The notes under the pieces were generated by a model. The model made no database searches, had not been told where the DNA came from, and saw nothing but the letters and a program-made list of their open reading frames with translations. From contig OY755237.1 in the NCBI GenBank assembly GCA_963576725.1, positions 65,940,269 through 66,004,268 of the forward strand: a DNA stretch of 64,000 nt. Reading direction: 5' to 3'. This stretch comes from Azorinus chamasolen. Taxonomy: Eukaryota > Mollusca > Bivalvia > Cardiida > Solecurtidae. Positions within the stretch are counted from its first letter, which is position 1. Every line of letters starts with the position of its first letter. The position numbers and the translations under genes were made by a program. Below, piece by piece: positions 21,132 to 32,786 of the stretch.

Positions 21132-22108
21132 CTAACGCACATGGTAAGAAAATAGTTGTTTGTATCGAAAAAAGAGCATTTTTATTACCTTGAAAACCAA
21201 CGGAAACAAGTCCGCCATTAACGGAATCTGTCGTAAAAATCAGTTATGTGTACCGGATGTATTCCATGTACATATAGGTAAAGACTTACACAGAAGACAA
21301 TTTCGTTTCGTGTTTTTAAAGTTTCGATTGACCCACGCCAGCCTTTGCTGTGGAAACCCAATTAACATTCATAGTGTTGTTCCGAAATCGGAGACTGACC
21401 GAACTTTTCCGTTGATTTCCGAGTAATGAACGAAGTTTTCCGTCTGTTAAAAAGTCGGCAGTTTTGTAAGGATTTAAAAGTATTCAGATACAGTTAATAA
21501 GGGTTTATCCAGATACATATAAATTATTGAAAATTAATTAAATGTTATGAATATGTGCACCACTTTTGGAGTTGATTGAACGAGTCACTAATCCCCATCA
21601 CAAACAGTAGAACCCGATGAGAAGGTTCCTAGAGATGCCCTGTCACGAGGGTCTGCACTGTTAGCCTTGTTACACTTTTCTAAAATAATCCCTGAGTATT
21701 CACGGTAAGCTTGACGTTGTTTAGTTTTAGCCATTTGAAAATTAAGCTTTAAAAGGTCTATATTTAACACCTGCAGCGAATTTAGACCCAGATCAGACGC
21801 TACGTAACTCGATGTCCAATTAGCAGTCAATTGGTTTTGACACCCAGAGAACATTTATGTTAAGAAATAAAGGAGATACATTTTTTGTATTACTTTTAAA
21901 AATTACAGTAGATTACATTTTTTTTTTGCAGACGGCATCTATTCAGAGTGAGGGTGAGAAACTGAATGAGAATTTCATTTCCATAATTTGAAGGAAGCGA
22001 CAAGATGAAAAGTGAAAACAACTTTGCATTCAAGAGATTAACCCTCCCGATAATGGCGACATGACTCGCATATGATAAAACTCGGAGTCTCATCAGAATC
22101 CAAGCTGT
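21132..22108. other. No gene recognised
   Basis: Open frames at 21160-21426 (+) and 21588-21854 (-) exist in both copies. They show no domain, and their few copy differences include amino-acid changes. The minus frame overlaps a family A remnant (GGGTCTGCACTGTTAGC). A family B remnant lies near 22035-22108. Confidence 0.4.
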
Positions 22109-22359
22109 TTAACTCTTTCGGCGCCAATGCCGCCTGTTGGCACCATTAAAAACAGTGCAGTCCAAGGTCAGATGCTACCTTTTCAAGGCAGTATCTGACC
22201 TGGGATTTCACTGTTTTCTGTATTATTTTAGCCCAAGCATACACATTTTTTAATAACAAATCTTTTACTAATAAACCTTTATTATTTAGTTTAGAATTAT
22301 ATTTAATATGAAATTATTATAGCAGACGACACTTTTAAATTTGGCGTCAAAAGAGTTAA
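22109..22359. mobile_element. TTAA-type MITE, family D (copy 1)
   Basis: TTAACTCTTTCGGCGCC to GGCGTCAAAAGAGTTAA, with hairpin GGTCAGATGCTACCTTTTC and its inverse near 22165-22205. In copy 2 the same element carries a 627-bp insertion. Confidence 0.8.
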
Positions 22360-22782
22360 GACTCGGTTAATAGTTTCTCAAAAGTTTAGACGATTCGGAA
22401 GTAATCAAAATTGCACAATATCTGAGTTTGAGCAAACATTACTTTTTTCACGACCAGGAGTAAGCATTAAACACGTAGGCTGGAGAATATCTGGTAATTT
22501 GCTGAAAGCTGTAGTTTTGCATACAATGAAACCTTTGTATATAATTATTATGTTTTTTCTCAACAAAGTTGTAAAATTAGACCAAGTGTACAGCTGATCT
22601 TGCCACCTGATGAGTTGTATTTATCTAACTCTTGTCACGAATGTGTCGGGTGTTATTTTGTAACCCTTTGAATGCGGGAACGAGTGATCTGGGTCGTTAC
22701 TATTTGCGAAGGCTTGCCTATCCGAATACCAGAGCTCCAGATCAGATGCGTAAATCAAAACATTTTCAAAAATAACTTCTTT
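22360..22782. other. No gene seen
   Basis: Noncoding; no repeat of the named families except short tracts. Confidence 0.35.
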
Positions 22783-22865
22783 ATTTCTCCACCAAACTCT
22801 ATATCGTGACCACTCTTTAGAATCGTTTCTTCGAGTGGTCACAGCATAGTGTTTGGTGGAGAAAT
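22783..22865. repeat. Family J palindrome (copy 1)
   Basis: ATTTCTCCACCAAACTCTAT pairs with AGTGTTTGGTGGAGAAAT. The inner arms GTGACCACTC / GAGTGGTCAC flank TTTAGAATCGTTTCTTC. Related palindromes: 49557-49639, 43645-43741, and a degenerate one at 31705-31790. Confidence 0.75.
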
Positions 22866-22965
22866 GACGAGTTCCGCAATTGAGTACGCACCTTTATCTG
22901 ATGCTCTGGAATACTTATGGCAATTGACCTTTAGCCTGCTATGGGCGGATGAGTGAATACCTATG

Positions 22966-23030
22966 CAAACAGTTTGGATCCAGATGAGATGCCGAGTAAA
23001 TCTGCGTCTCATCAGGATCCAAACTGTTTG
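22966..23030. repeat. Family B palindrome (copy 1)
   Basis: 65-bp palindrome CAAACAGTTTGGATCCAGAT ... AGGATCCAAACTGTTTG, with tip changed to GAGTAAATCTGC. Copy 2 at 49740-49804. Confidence 0.75.
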
Positions 23031-23994
23031 ACATCCTGTTTGCAATTTGGAAGACAAACTGATCATAGCTTGACTTTTAAAAATGTAGTAGGCGAAAATG
23101 TCTTCAAAATAATTTTGCTCAGCAGGCTAAAGGTTAACCCTTTGCATGTTGAACACGAATGCATTGGCATTTACAATCAATGCAGAGCTGATCAGAGGGC
23201 TCCTAGACCAGGACCACACTGTTTGTCACTCCAGTTCCTTTCGCACATTTAATTCTTTCATACTGAATGTACTCTATCGTTGAATGATTCTAGAAAAATA
23301 TGACCATTTTCAAAGTGGAATGCCATTTGAAAGGTCAGCATCCGAATGCTTATTTTTTCCCATGAATGGTGTTCGATTGTCTGTTCTTTATATATGTAGA
23401 TTGTATTACTATATCGTTGTAATACAACAAAAAAGCCTTAATAATTTTTCATTTTTTGATGCAAAGTGCATGCGGAACGTTCATAGATTGCACTTTACAG
23501 AATATAACTGAAAAGCTACGAGAAAGTATTAAACGTGAAGAACAGGATTAGCTCATTTTCTTTAAACATTATGCAAGACTTGATTATAATGAAATGTTAA
23601 TTTGCTCCTTATATAACATAGTACTACACGCTCGTCAAATGGAAATTTGTACTGTGTCTTTAGCTGACTTATAATAAAATCGATGATGGAAACTTATTGC
23701 TTAATAGCGATATCTCTTGACGGAGGTAAAACATGCAACAGATGTCAGACAGGCAGACTGATGAACAGACTGATGGACAGACAGTAGAGCCGTTATAATA
23801 CTAAGGCAGGCGACGGGAAAAGGTGCCACCGACGTCGATTAAAAAGGTGTAGGACAGGTGCCAGCCTATTAACCCATTTCTCGCTTAACAAGATGTTGGG
23901 AAACTATTGTCATAATGTCAAACAGATTGGCTTCTGGTTAAATGCCAAGTTACGTGGCAACGCATTATGATCCAAGCTATTTGAAAATGGCAGA
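23031..23994. other. No gene seen
   Basis: A family A-like remnant (TTAACCCTTTGCATG, GCAGAGCTGATCAGAGGGCT) lies at 23125-23230. A short GACAGACAG tract is near 23745-23790. The rest is unassigned. Confidence 0.4.
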
Positions 23995-24626
23995 TAGCCC
24001 TTTACTCCATGAATACGCCTTCCACGCATTTGCAAACAGAATAGACCCATATCAGATTACTCCTGTGGAAACTATCTGATCTAGGTCTGCTCTGTTATCT
24101 TATGATGTATAATATAGATCTGAATCTACAGTTTCTGCCATGGCCAGAAACTGTTGTTTCCATATGTCATAAAAACAATTAATCTAATTAATATTCATGA
24201 TATCATTATTTCTGACATGAGGATAGCATGGTAAGGGGTAAACAGTTGAAATAATACGACCCCAAAGCGTCGGAATGAAACGGCCGATTCAATGCATTCA
24301 CTTTTCAAATACCAACTGCATAATGTGAACATGATACACTAGACCTGATCGCAACCTAATTTGCATTATTGAATAATTAATTAATTAATTAAGATAACAA
24401 CAGCATGCTTTAGAATTGACAACATCGTGCTCATCTAAATTTATTTTTTCGCAGTGCAATTGCAACGTATAATTGCCACGTGTATCTAGCACATCTTCAA
24501 AATAATACCTGCGGTTATGGACATTTGATGTTTGACTACACATTTGACAGGTTCGCGCATATTTATATCTCGTTGTGGTTACACTATTATTTGTAGTTTT
24601 TATTCTGAAAATAATTGATAACATAT
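23995..24626 (+). repeat. Diverged ~604-bp tandem unit 1 (MITE plus unique part)
   Basis: A family A MITE (23995-24242, ends decayed to TAGCCC/GGGGTAAA) is followed by ~380 bp starting GACCCCAAAGCGTCGG. The same order recurs in 24627-25230 about 604 bp later. Both units are in copy 2 (50775-52010). Confidence 0.8.
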
Positions 24627-25230
24627 TTAACCTTTTACTCCATAAATACGCATTTCTGCGTCCTATAGGAGCAGCCTGATTAGGGCCTGCTGTTTGCTTA
24701 TGGTATAACATATATATGATTCTACAGTTTCTGCCTGGACAAAAATGTCTGTGTCCATGTGCTATTACAATAATTAATCTAATTAATATTCATGATATTA
24801 ATGATATCATGATTTCTGACATGCGGATGGCATTTTAGGGGGTAAACAGATGAAATAACACGACTCCAAAGCGTCGGAATGAAACGGCCGATTCAATGCA
24901 TTCATTTATCAAATACCAACTGCATAATATGAACATGATACACTAGAATATATCAACCGAATTTCTTTTATTAATCACATTAGATGACAACTACAGCTGT
25001 TGGAATAGCTAACGTATTCTGTTTAGATTCAAATTATCTAGTCGCAGTGTAATTGCCACATGTAACTGCCACGTGTATTTCGTATATGTTTTCAAATTAT
25101 ATCGGTGATCATGAGCATTTGATGTTAGACTTCACATTTGAAAGGTACGAGTATTATTATATGTCTTCGTTATTACACTGTAATTGCCGTTTGTAGCTTT
25201 CACTTGAAAGGAATTGTGAACATATTTAAC
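24627..25230 (+). repeat. Diverged ~604-bp tandem unit 2
   Basis: TTAACCTTTTACTCC family A MITE (24627-24844), then GACTCCAAAGCGTCGGAATG as in unit 1. The unique part has drifted clearly from unit 1, so the local duplication is much older than the 26-kb one. Confidence 0.8.
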
Positions 25231-25290
25231 ATTAAAATTGTTCATTGTTGAATTTTACGGATTCATAAGTCATCGTTATCTTATTTTTTC

Positions 25291-25519
25291 TTAACCCGTC
25301 TTGTCGTACTGACGCCCTTTTGCGCCACTGTAAAACTCCTTTATTGAAACCATTGTGATAAATAGAGCATTTGCTCCATAGAAGTAAATGTGTTATTTAT
25401 CACAAACATTTTAAAACTACACAATTCTAAATTGATCCATTTCTATGGTTAACGCTCCTTTTCTTTAGATTAATTCAAAGAGGTTGGGCCTATAAATAGT
25501 CTAGGAGGGAATTTGTTAA
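25291..25519. mobile_element. TTAA-type MITE, family C (copy 1)
   Basis: TTAACCCGTCTTGTCG to GGGAATTTGTTAA. The palindrome near 25336-25405 is eroded on the right arm. Confidence 0.75.
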
Positions 25520-25696
25520 ATGTTAACCCTTATATCATGCCAATTACGACATGCCTCGCATTTGCAAAAAGCTTGGAACTAGATGAGACCAGGATACAAA
25601 CTGCCTGATACTCGGTCAACATATTCTCAAATGATTGTATGAATCAGAAGTAAGTACAACCACTGCAACATATCTTAGTTTTGGCGGACATAAGTT

Positions 25697-25838
25697 TTAA
25701 CCCTTTTACCGCCAATGTCGCATAAATGCACCATGACAAATAGTGCAGCCCCAGATCAGACGCCGCCTTTTCAAGGCGGCGTCTGATCAGGGACTTCACT
25801 TTTTGTCCCAAACTCTATTTCTATATCAAACACGGTCA
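25697..25838. mobile_element. TTAA-type MITE, family D, left part with intact hairpin (copy 1)
   Basis: TTAACCCTTTTACCGCC; hairpin GATCAGACGCCGCCTT / AAGGCGGCGTCTGATC at 25753-25789 with a TTTC-like loop. Truncated on the right. Confidence 0.75.
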
Positions 25839-25943
25839 TAGAAGCCCCGGAGTAAGTATGGAGCAGCATATTTCATTGGCATGTTTTGCAGTTATTTGTT
25901 ATTTGAGTCTATTATAGATCAATTTAGTACCTTAGGCCTATCT

Positions 25944-26888
25944 GGTCAATACCGCGTGTACCGTCCACGTGTACGGATGACTGCTTCGACCTTTCGTCTC
26001 ATCCCGCCTATCTTTTTGAATGCTTAGCTTTTGCCACTCGTGATACAGCTCCCAATACACCCAGCTTATGTGCAGGATTCAGTTCTTGTTTGTATCCAAC
26101 TACAAAGAACGCCCCAGATATGCTACAGTGCATTCAGATTCGGACCTCTGGCTGGACAAGGCACTGTCTTAATAGCGTTGTGCCGTCACTACTCTAGAAC
26201 GATGGGGCCTAGCGTTGCCATCTACGTACATATGTCTAGTGGCATGTGATTGGTTCTCGAAATGAGAAACAACAACATGCTCAAGGACGTCGCAATTGTA
26301 GCGTTCACCAGTAAGCCTATCATGTATGGTTACCAATTCTGTCTTGTCCTCGCGGACTATGCAACCACAGATCATTACACAACCTCCACCATACGGGACT
26401 GCAAGTTTGACGTTACTTGGCGCATATGCTGTGTTCCTGTGCCGCCAGACACTCATTCGGCCATTCTGCTGTGTCCTCAAATTCCAACCTCTCATCGCCA
26501 ATTACCAGCGTAAATGGGTTCTTTGAATCTCGGCTGTCAACAGAGGGCGCTTAAATAGTCTTCTGCAGGCTAGTCCACCTACCCTGAAGCGATTTCTCAG
26601 AGTTTTCACTTTTCAGAGACAGGCCCCAATGTGGTAGCCATTGCAGCTTAAGGTGGGTATTCGTAGAAAACGTCTCACTAACCGGACCAGGGTTCGATCC
26701 TCTCACGGTGTGGTTACCCGATATCTTCCTGATCTTGGCATATCCTTGACATCATTGGTGTCACGATGCATTCTCACCAAACAGATGAAAACGGTGTAGT
26801 GGTAACCAGGTTGACGCTCTATTGCCTTGAAAGAAATTATGCCAATGATTTGCCATCTGTCCGTTTCTCATAATCTTCCTCTTACCAA
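25944..26888 (-). pseudogene. Tc1-like transposase relic (copy 1)
   Basis: The frame runs from a start decayed to TTG at 26888 to TGA at 25944, about 315 codons against ~340 usual. N-terminus: VRGRLSETDRW helix-turn-helix block. C-terminus ends in AVIRTRGRYTRY. Between them lie GRMSVWRHR, GGGCVMICGCIV and VDGNARPH, matching the DDE core of Tc1/mariner transposases. The Asp before NARPH is Gly here, so the second catalytic residue is lost. This copy also has TGA at codon 7 (TCA in copy 2). Several frameshifts. No terminal inverted repeats found. Confidence 0.85.
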
Positions 26889-28902
26889 ACTTACGTTTTG
26901 AATGCCGACGTATGCAAAATGAGCATTATAAAAACTCTAAATATATAATTCTGTTGGATAACCATACTGCTTTTGGGGTGCTGGACATTCCCGCCTGTAT
27001 TTATGTGTAAAATGTATGCCGATGTGTATCGAAGCGAAATTCCTAGCTATGGAATATCATTTATGTCAACTCCAAACATTTGTTTTTCATAAACGTCGAT
27101 TTTTAATGTTCTATATATAAAGAATATTAGGGGGCACTTAACCTTTTTCCAGGTGTATATATGTGGGCCTGAATTTCGCTTTTGATTCAGTTTTAGCATG
27201 ATGATTAAACTTGCACCTACTGGCAACTTCGACCGCTTCGTATCTTAAAATATAATTAGTGTTGAATCAACACTTTGGAACCGGATTAGCTCTTTTGATG
27301 CCAATGTTGCATCAGTGGTTCATTATAATGGGCTATACCCCATATACTGCAGTGCACTACGGGCTTGGTTGTCAACCCTTTACAGTTGGACATTATGATT
27401 TTCTCTTTAATTGTGCGATGGTAGGAAATACTTAATATTGTTATGATCAGGCTAGATGTTGTGCGATTTCCGAACGGTTGAAAATGGTATTACTGTAACT
27501 TGTCATGCGATCAAGCGTCTGATTGATCCCGACATCTTAGAGTGTAAAATTACCAATTTTATACTTATTTAACGTATGTCAGTATTACTTACAGATAGTT
27601 ATCAATAGAACATAATATTTACGTTCCATTTATACCAAGTTTACGTACCATATTCCGTTGTGGAAGGTTTAATCTTATATGGAGCGTCTATCAATGAAAC
27701 CGATTTCCCACGATTCCCATGCGGTTGTTGTGATGACGTCACCGAAATACTAGTATAAAAGGCGGACCTCGACGTTGCGGCCGTTAGAACGGAAAACGAA
27801 TTTGAAATGATCACCTCTTGAAATTCATACAAAATAGAAATGAATAATCCGAGAGAGGTGAGAAATGATTATGAAATGATATAGTTACTTCCCAAATCTG
27901 GTAAAACGATAGATTATGCATTATATTTGAGACTTGAGTTTAAACAGCTTGTAGATTATATGTATGAATTTATTTAATATTATGAAACTGGTATATAACA
28001 ATAAAAATAAACTGGCCACTGAATCTGTTGTGTCTTAGAACCCGCAGTTAATGTTGACCCTTCAACTGGGTTGCAACAATATTCCATGATGACATCCTCT
28101 TAAACCCTTTTACGCAGTGAGGGAGCTGACTATTTGTATTTTTCCAGTTTTGTCGTATCCCACATGACTTCTCCATAATTTCTCTGGCCTTTGAAGGGTC
28201 ATAGGGTGCATGTTTTTCATGTCATTTTTATTCTTTTCCCAATAAAACGGTTACATACTTGGTACCGACTTGAATTTATATTTCTTCTGAAGAGTGAAGG
28301 GTTTGGTGGAGGAACGACGGTTTTAGTATTTGGATAGGCACCTTTATCATTATATCTGGATGGTATGGAATGTAAATAGATGGACAATGTTGGTGTTTGA
28401 ATTATGTTCAATATTAAAATGACTTGTCTCAGTTGCATTCCATGCATTGCTTTGTTGGAACAGACTGCATTAATACTAAACGATATATCTGTTAATAGTT
28501 GTATTATATTTATTTAACTGCTATCGATCACAACAGGCCGCTTAAAAAAAACCTTCTGGATGGTTATATTGTTACACGTTCAGAATCGTACAACGGGCAC
28601 GACACTGGTAATGGCAATTTAGTATGCTTGGGGCTGATGCACTTGACTTTGATGTATAACTTGGTACTGAAAGTGAAAACAAGAGTACACGGTGAACAAA
28701 GCTGAGAAGACACATATGTACACAGTTATTACAAGTTCATTTCCAGACACATAAGAGGGCAAATCAGAGACATTAACATCATGGTACCAACTGTACACGA
28801 CTCCAAGGTTGGGTATGATTCAAACTCTCATAGCCACAAAATGTACACGATGTTATCACAAAAAGGTTAGATATTTTTAAAGTACATTGTACTTTTTGTA
28901 AA
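26889..28902. other. No gene recognised
   Basis: About 2 kb of AT-rich sequence almost unchanged between copies. A weak family J-like segment (GGTTTGGTGGAGGAACGACG, CACCTTTATC) lies near 28300-28365. Short frames here have no recognisable domain. Confidence 0.45.
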
Positions 28903-29520
28903 TAAAGGGCCACAAGTCCTAAAAACTGAATCGATTTATATGGCTATCACTCTTGACCAAGATATAATAGCCACAAACATATGTGTAAAGTGTGATGATG
29001 ATTGGACAAACACTTTCCAAGAAAGAGTCGGGAAAATATATTTTCAGTCATTTTTGCAAATAAAGGGCCACAACTCCTACACGATGGAGCGATTTACCTG
29101 GGTATCACACCTGAACAGGATGTAATGTCCACAAACATGTGTGTAAAGTTTGATGAGGATGGAACAAACACTTTCCAAGACAGAGTCCGGACAGGATATT
29201 TTAAAGTCATTTTTGCAAAAAAGGACCGCAACTCCTCAACGACTATAACCTTTTATATGGCTATCGACCGTGACCAGGATATAATGTTCACAAGCATGTG
29301 TGTAAAATTTGGTGAGGATTAGACAAATAATTTCTAAGAAAAGGTCCAGACAAGATATTGTTTAAGTCGTTTTTGCAAATAAAGGGCCGCGACTCCTGAA
29401 AAAATGCAGCGTTTTAGTTGATTATCGAACTTGACCAAGATATAATAGCCACAAACATGTGTGTAAAGTTTGGTGTGGATTGGACAAATACTTTCTAAAA
29501 TAGAGCAACCCTAAATGCCA
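28903..29520 (+). repeat. ~159-bp tandem repeat, 4 monomers (copy 1)
   Basis: Monomers begin with AAAGGGCCACAACTCC-type sequence near 28903, 29062, 29219 and 29381. Each contains ATAATAGCCACAAACATGTG. The length is close to the core repeats of pearl/HINE elements, but I found no Helitron-like ends around this array. The frame open over 29002-29322 is repeat sequence. Confidence 0.85.
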
Positions 29521-29654
29521 CCCCTTTATGGGGGCACAAAATACAAAACAAATTGTCATAGAAAGGGCATTATCAGTACACGCAAAGTGCATAAGTATAA
29601 AAAAGACCTGCGAAACCGTTTGATCAGCTTGTAACCAATGTTACCCCTGGCAAT

Positions 29655-29905
29655 ATTAAAAGTCCAAGCTTTATTATACAATCGACATATGAATACTACA
29701 TCAATTCATTTTGTCGACGGTCACAACTTGGAATTATAACATTTTCCAGTCCGTGGAACATAAATTTCTTCAATTTCCATTGGGGTTACTGATTTAAGTA
29801 TCTGTATATTAGTGAAGCGTTTAGAGGTGATTATCTGCCCTTGTTTTGTAAACGTTCTTTCAATGCTTACAAATCAATTACCAGTTTGAAAAGACTGTAA
29901 CAAAG
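29655..29905 (+). pseudogene. Sulfotransferase 3' relic (copy 1)
   Basis: From about 29701, 32 bases match the sulfotransferase coding sequence near 34960-34992 exactly (AATTCATTTTGTCGACGGTC and on). About 185 bp are then missing. The gene's 3' end follows in diverged form (TCCGTGGAACATAAA, TTGGGGTTACTGA), then its 3' UTR (CTTTCAATGC...ACCAGTT). It is a remnant of a third, neighbouring family member, not of the intact genes' own duplication, because both segment copies carry it. Confidence 0.8.
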
Positions 29906-29989
29906 TGTATACTTTCAATGGATTCGCATTGGATAAAACCGTATGCGGGAAACTAGTAATTGCTCAAAATGAATTCGTTGATATTTTAA

Positions 29990-30255
29990 GGGGCATCCGT
30001 GGACGAGTGTTAATGGTCTTCAAGGGACAATCGCTTAGCCCCTCACCGCTGTGGTTCGAAGCCTGGTCTGGGCATTTGGATTTTTCATGCGAGGAATCCT
30101 TCCAGCTGACTTGCGATATGTCGGCGGTTCTTCCTGGATGTACTTCTGTGCACGAAACAATGCAATTTGTCCTGTGCACGGAATGGCATCTGGGGTCTTC
30201 CTCCACCTGTGAGTGCCTAGACGTCGTACTATGACTTAAATAATGTTTAAACCAC
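29990..30255 (+). mobile_element. tRNA-derived SINE, molluscan type (copy 1)
   Basis: The tRNA-like head has A-box TGGACGAGTGTT near 30000 and B-box GGTTCGAAGCC at 30053-30063. It is followed by a body with CTTCCTCCACC and GACGTCGTACTATGACTTAA near the 3' end, a layout familiar from molluscan SINEs. Open frames on both strands over this interval are incidental. Transcribed by RNA polymerase III if active. Confidence 0.75.
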
Positions 30256-30308
30256 GTAAAGCCCAAAAATACCAAACCAAACTGATATTTTTTTAAAAAT
30301 ACTTAATA

Positions 30309-30351
30309 GAGAGTGAGAGGAGAGAGGGAGAGAGAGAGAGAGAGAGAGAGG
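30309..30351 (+). repeat. (GA)n microsatellite
   Basis: GA-rich tract; shorter in copy 2 (57091-57118). It is followed by ~230 bp of purine-biased GACAGACA sequence and a (TG)n tract near 30625-30652. Confidence 0.85.
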
Positions 30352-30659
30352 GCGGTTAGACAGACAGACACACATTCACAGACAAACAGTGTATGATACA
30401 GACGGGAAGAGACAATTAGAAAGATTTAGAGAGACAGAGATAGACATACGCAAACATCTCGCAGAGAGACAAAAAGAAATATTGACGCAGGGAGACAGAC
30501 AAAACAAATGACACACATACTGAGAGAACGAGACGAAAAGTGAAATTTTTAAATTGAGAGATAGAGAGGGACAGATAATCGTGTCCAGCACGGGAAAAGT
30601 TTGGATCCTGTTGTGAGACTAATTGTGTGTGGTTGTGTGTGTGTGTATGTGTGTCATGC

Positions 30660-32110
30660 TGTCTATCGGTGTTTTGGTGGTGGTTGCGTCTTGTGTGTGG
30701 CTTTGCCTGCTTGACTTTACTACTTTTCCAATTCTAATCAGGATCCAATCTGTATGACCTTTAACAGCGTTGTGAAGAAGCGTAGAATGTACATGCGCCA
30801 TATATTTAAAACGAACTGTGTGAAAAGCACATCACACCGATCTAATTTCTTCTTCACTATGGTTTTTTGTTACCTGTAGTAATTTTTTAAAAGTCTTTGG
30901 TTTGAAAGATTACGAAGAAATTGCGGTGAAAATAGCAGCTTAACTTGATTATGATAAGACGTTATAATGATAAAATATGCCCTCAAAATTTCTTTTCTTT
31001 TCTCAAGTTTGAAGTCATGTTCGGTTTATGCATAACACAAGCTTGAGCGCTTCCCACAATATAATACATATATTTGGCGAAGGTTTCTGCAGCCATGGTA
31101 TCTTTACTGTTCTCAGCTGTTAGTTGTAACCAATGGCAAGTTTGAATATCTGTGGCATTTCTTGTGCGCAGAAATATATCGAGATTAGGCAATTATTATA
31201 AGCGTATATCAATTATAAAAATGGTCCTTCTCATTTCTCTTTCATCATATATTGATATATGCAGTCGCATTTTAGTACAAAGATTTACGGTGCACACATT
31301 GATTGTGTGTAAACGGTTACAAATTTCCAGTAATCGTTTCAGCACTAGGATAAACACTGTTTGCAAATGCCATTCCACTACTTTCCGGAGTTCAAAAGGT
31401 TTACTGATAAACGTTCTGTCGTAAATTATTGGTTCATTTAACGCTATGATAGCAAAGACCAAATCTATAAATAAAAACGACAGGTCACTCGTACTTGCTA
31501 ATATATGTAATGTAACCGGGTGTAAGAGAGTGAGCCACTGACAGTGCAACACCTGTCACCCGTAAATAACATTGATTCGCTCCCCGATAGATTCTAACAA
31601 ATCAAAGTACTGAGGTGCTGGGGTGTAACAACCTTCTGGCTAACATGGGAATATCTATACAAATCTCTACAGATAAAAGAGGCGTACTCAAATATTAAAT
31701 CGCAATTTCTCAACAAAACTCTTTACTGTGACCACTCTTTAGAATCGTCTCTTTGACACAGTATATGTTGGCGGTGAAAAAAGGAAATTTGTTGAACATT
31801 ATTAAATTTATGCATCCTTATCTGGACCTCTGTATAAGACTTTATGGTTTTCAGCTACTAATATGTAATTTAGTCCACTTTACATGTGCAACACGTAAAT
31901 TTTATGTATGAAAGAATTCCAGAAAAAAGAAATAAATATAAATATAAAAAGAGATAACCTTTGAATGTATAGCCAACAATGTAAATTATGATCAGAGGTA
32001 TCTGTGTCTTCACGTTTTGTCCATGACTTATGCATAGGTATACGTTGCGTTGAACGACTACACCCCTCAAATGTCATTAAACAACATCGAAACACAATAA
32101 CTAATTTTCA
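30660..32110. other. No gene recognised
   Basis: A minus frame of 118 codons (31196-31552) and a plus frame of 90 (31152-31424) overlap and are the same in both copies. They have no domain or signal I recognise. A degenerate family J hairpin lies at 31705-31790. Confidence 0.4.
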
Positions 32111-32786
32111 TTAACCCCAACAAAAATTGTACTATAAGCATTATATAAAGGTAATCAACTCTACTTTCATTTACTAAAGGAAACGCACACCCCTCTCGGG
32201 TTTTATCTCATTAATCCAACAATTTTCAGCCGATTTTAATAAAAATAGGTACCGACTGTTAGAGAAATGAATACTTGCAACGGGAATACTACTGCCATTT
32301 CAATACATTTCAAATCGCAATACATATCCAACCTCAAACAGCCATCAAGTGAAAATCGGAATACATGATTGCACTGTTTCGCTATATCTACCACGGGTAA
32401 AACACAGATAAAACCCGATTAACACACCTTTTTAGCAACAGTCGTCTCAAGTCTATAAAATAGTGTCAATCCACGCTCAATTTCTCTCCGCCGTAGACCA
32501 ATGAGGCGTGCATGTTATAAAATATACCGAAACAGTGCAATCCGATTTTCACTTGATGGCTGTTTGAGGTTGGATATTTATTGCGATTTGGAAAGTATCG
32601 AAATGGCATTAGTATTCCCGGGGAGTGACAAGTATTCATTTCTCTAACAGTCTGTACCTATTTTGTTAAAATCGGTTGAAAATTGTTGGATTAGTGATAT
32701 GAAAACCGAGAGGGTTTTTTTCTGTAGAAAATGAAAGTAGAGTTAATTATCTTTATAATGCTTATAGTACAATTTTGTTGGGGTTA
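32111..32786. mobile_element. Long foldback element (~280-bp inverted arms, copy 1)
   Basis: TTAACCCCAACAAAAATTGT at the left and ACAATTTTGTTGGGGTTA at the right. The arms stay paired for about 280 bp (for example AACAGCCATCAAGTGAAAAT with its complement near 32550). A ~100-bp unpaired centre remains. The left arm has an 8-bp AATACATG insertion near 32360. No coding capacity. Confidence 0.85.

Noticed and set aside
21160..21426. 88-codon frame kept in both copies
   Set aside because: Preservation only reflects the recent duplication; no domain or signal recognised, and two copy differences change residues.
26250..26513. 87-codon plus-strand frame, also at 53030-53293
   Set aside because: It is antisense to the Tc1-like transposase core.
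26703..26720. Possible tRNA B-box GGGTTCGATCC
   Set aside because: It lies in the Tc1-like transposase frame (antisense codes for an EDR-type segment) and has no A-box at the right spacing.
29905..30275. Open frames of 109 and 103 codons on both strands
   Set aside because: They overlap a SINE with A-box and B-box. The openness is incidental, and one copy difference changes residues in both frames.
31196..31552. 118-codon minus-strand frame
   Set aside because: No recognisable domain; overlaps an open frame on the other strand; copies are too similar for conservation to mean anything.
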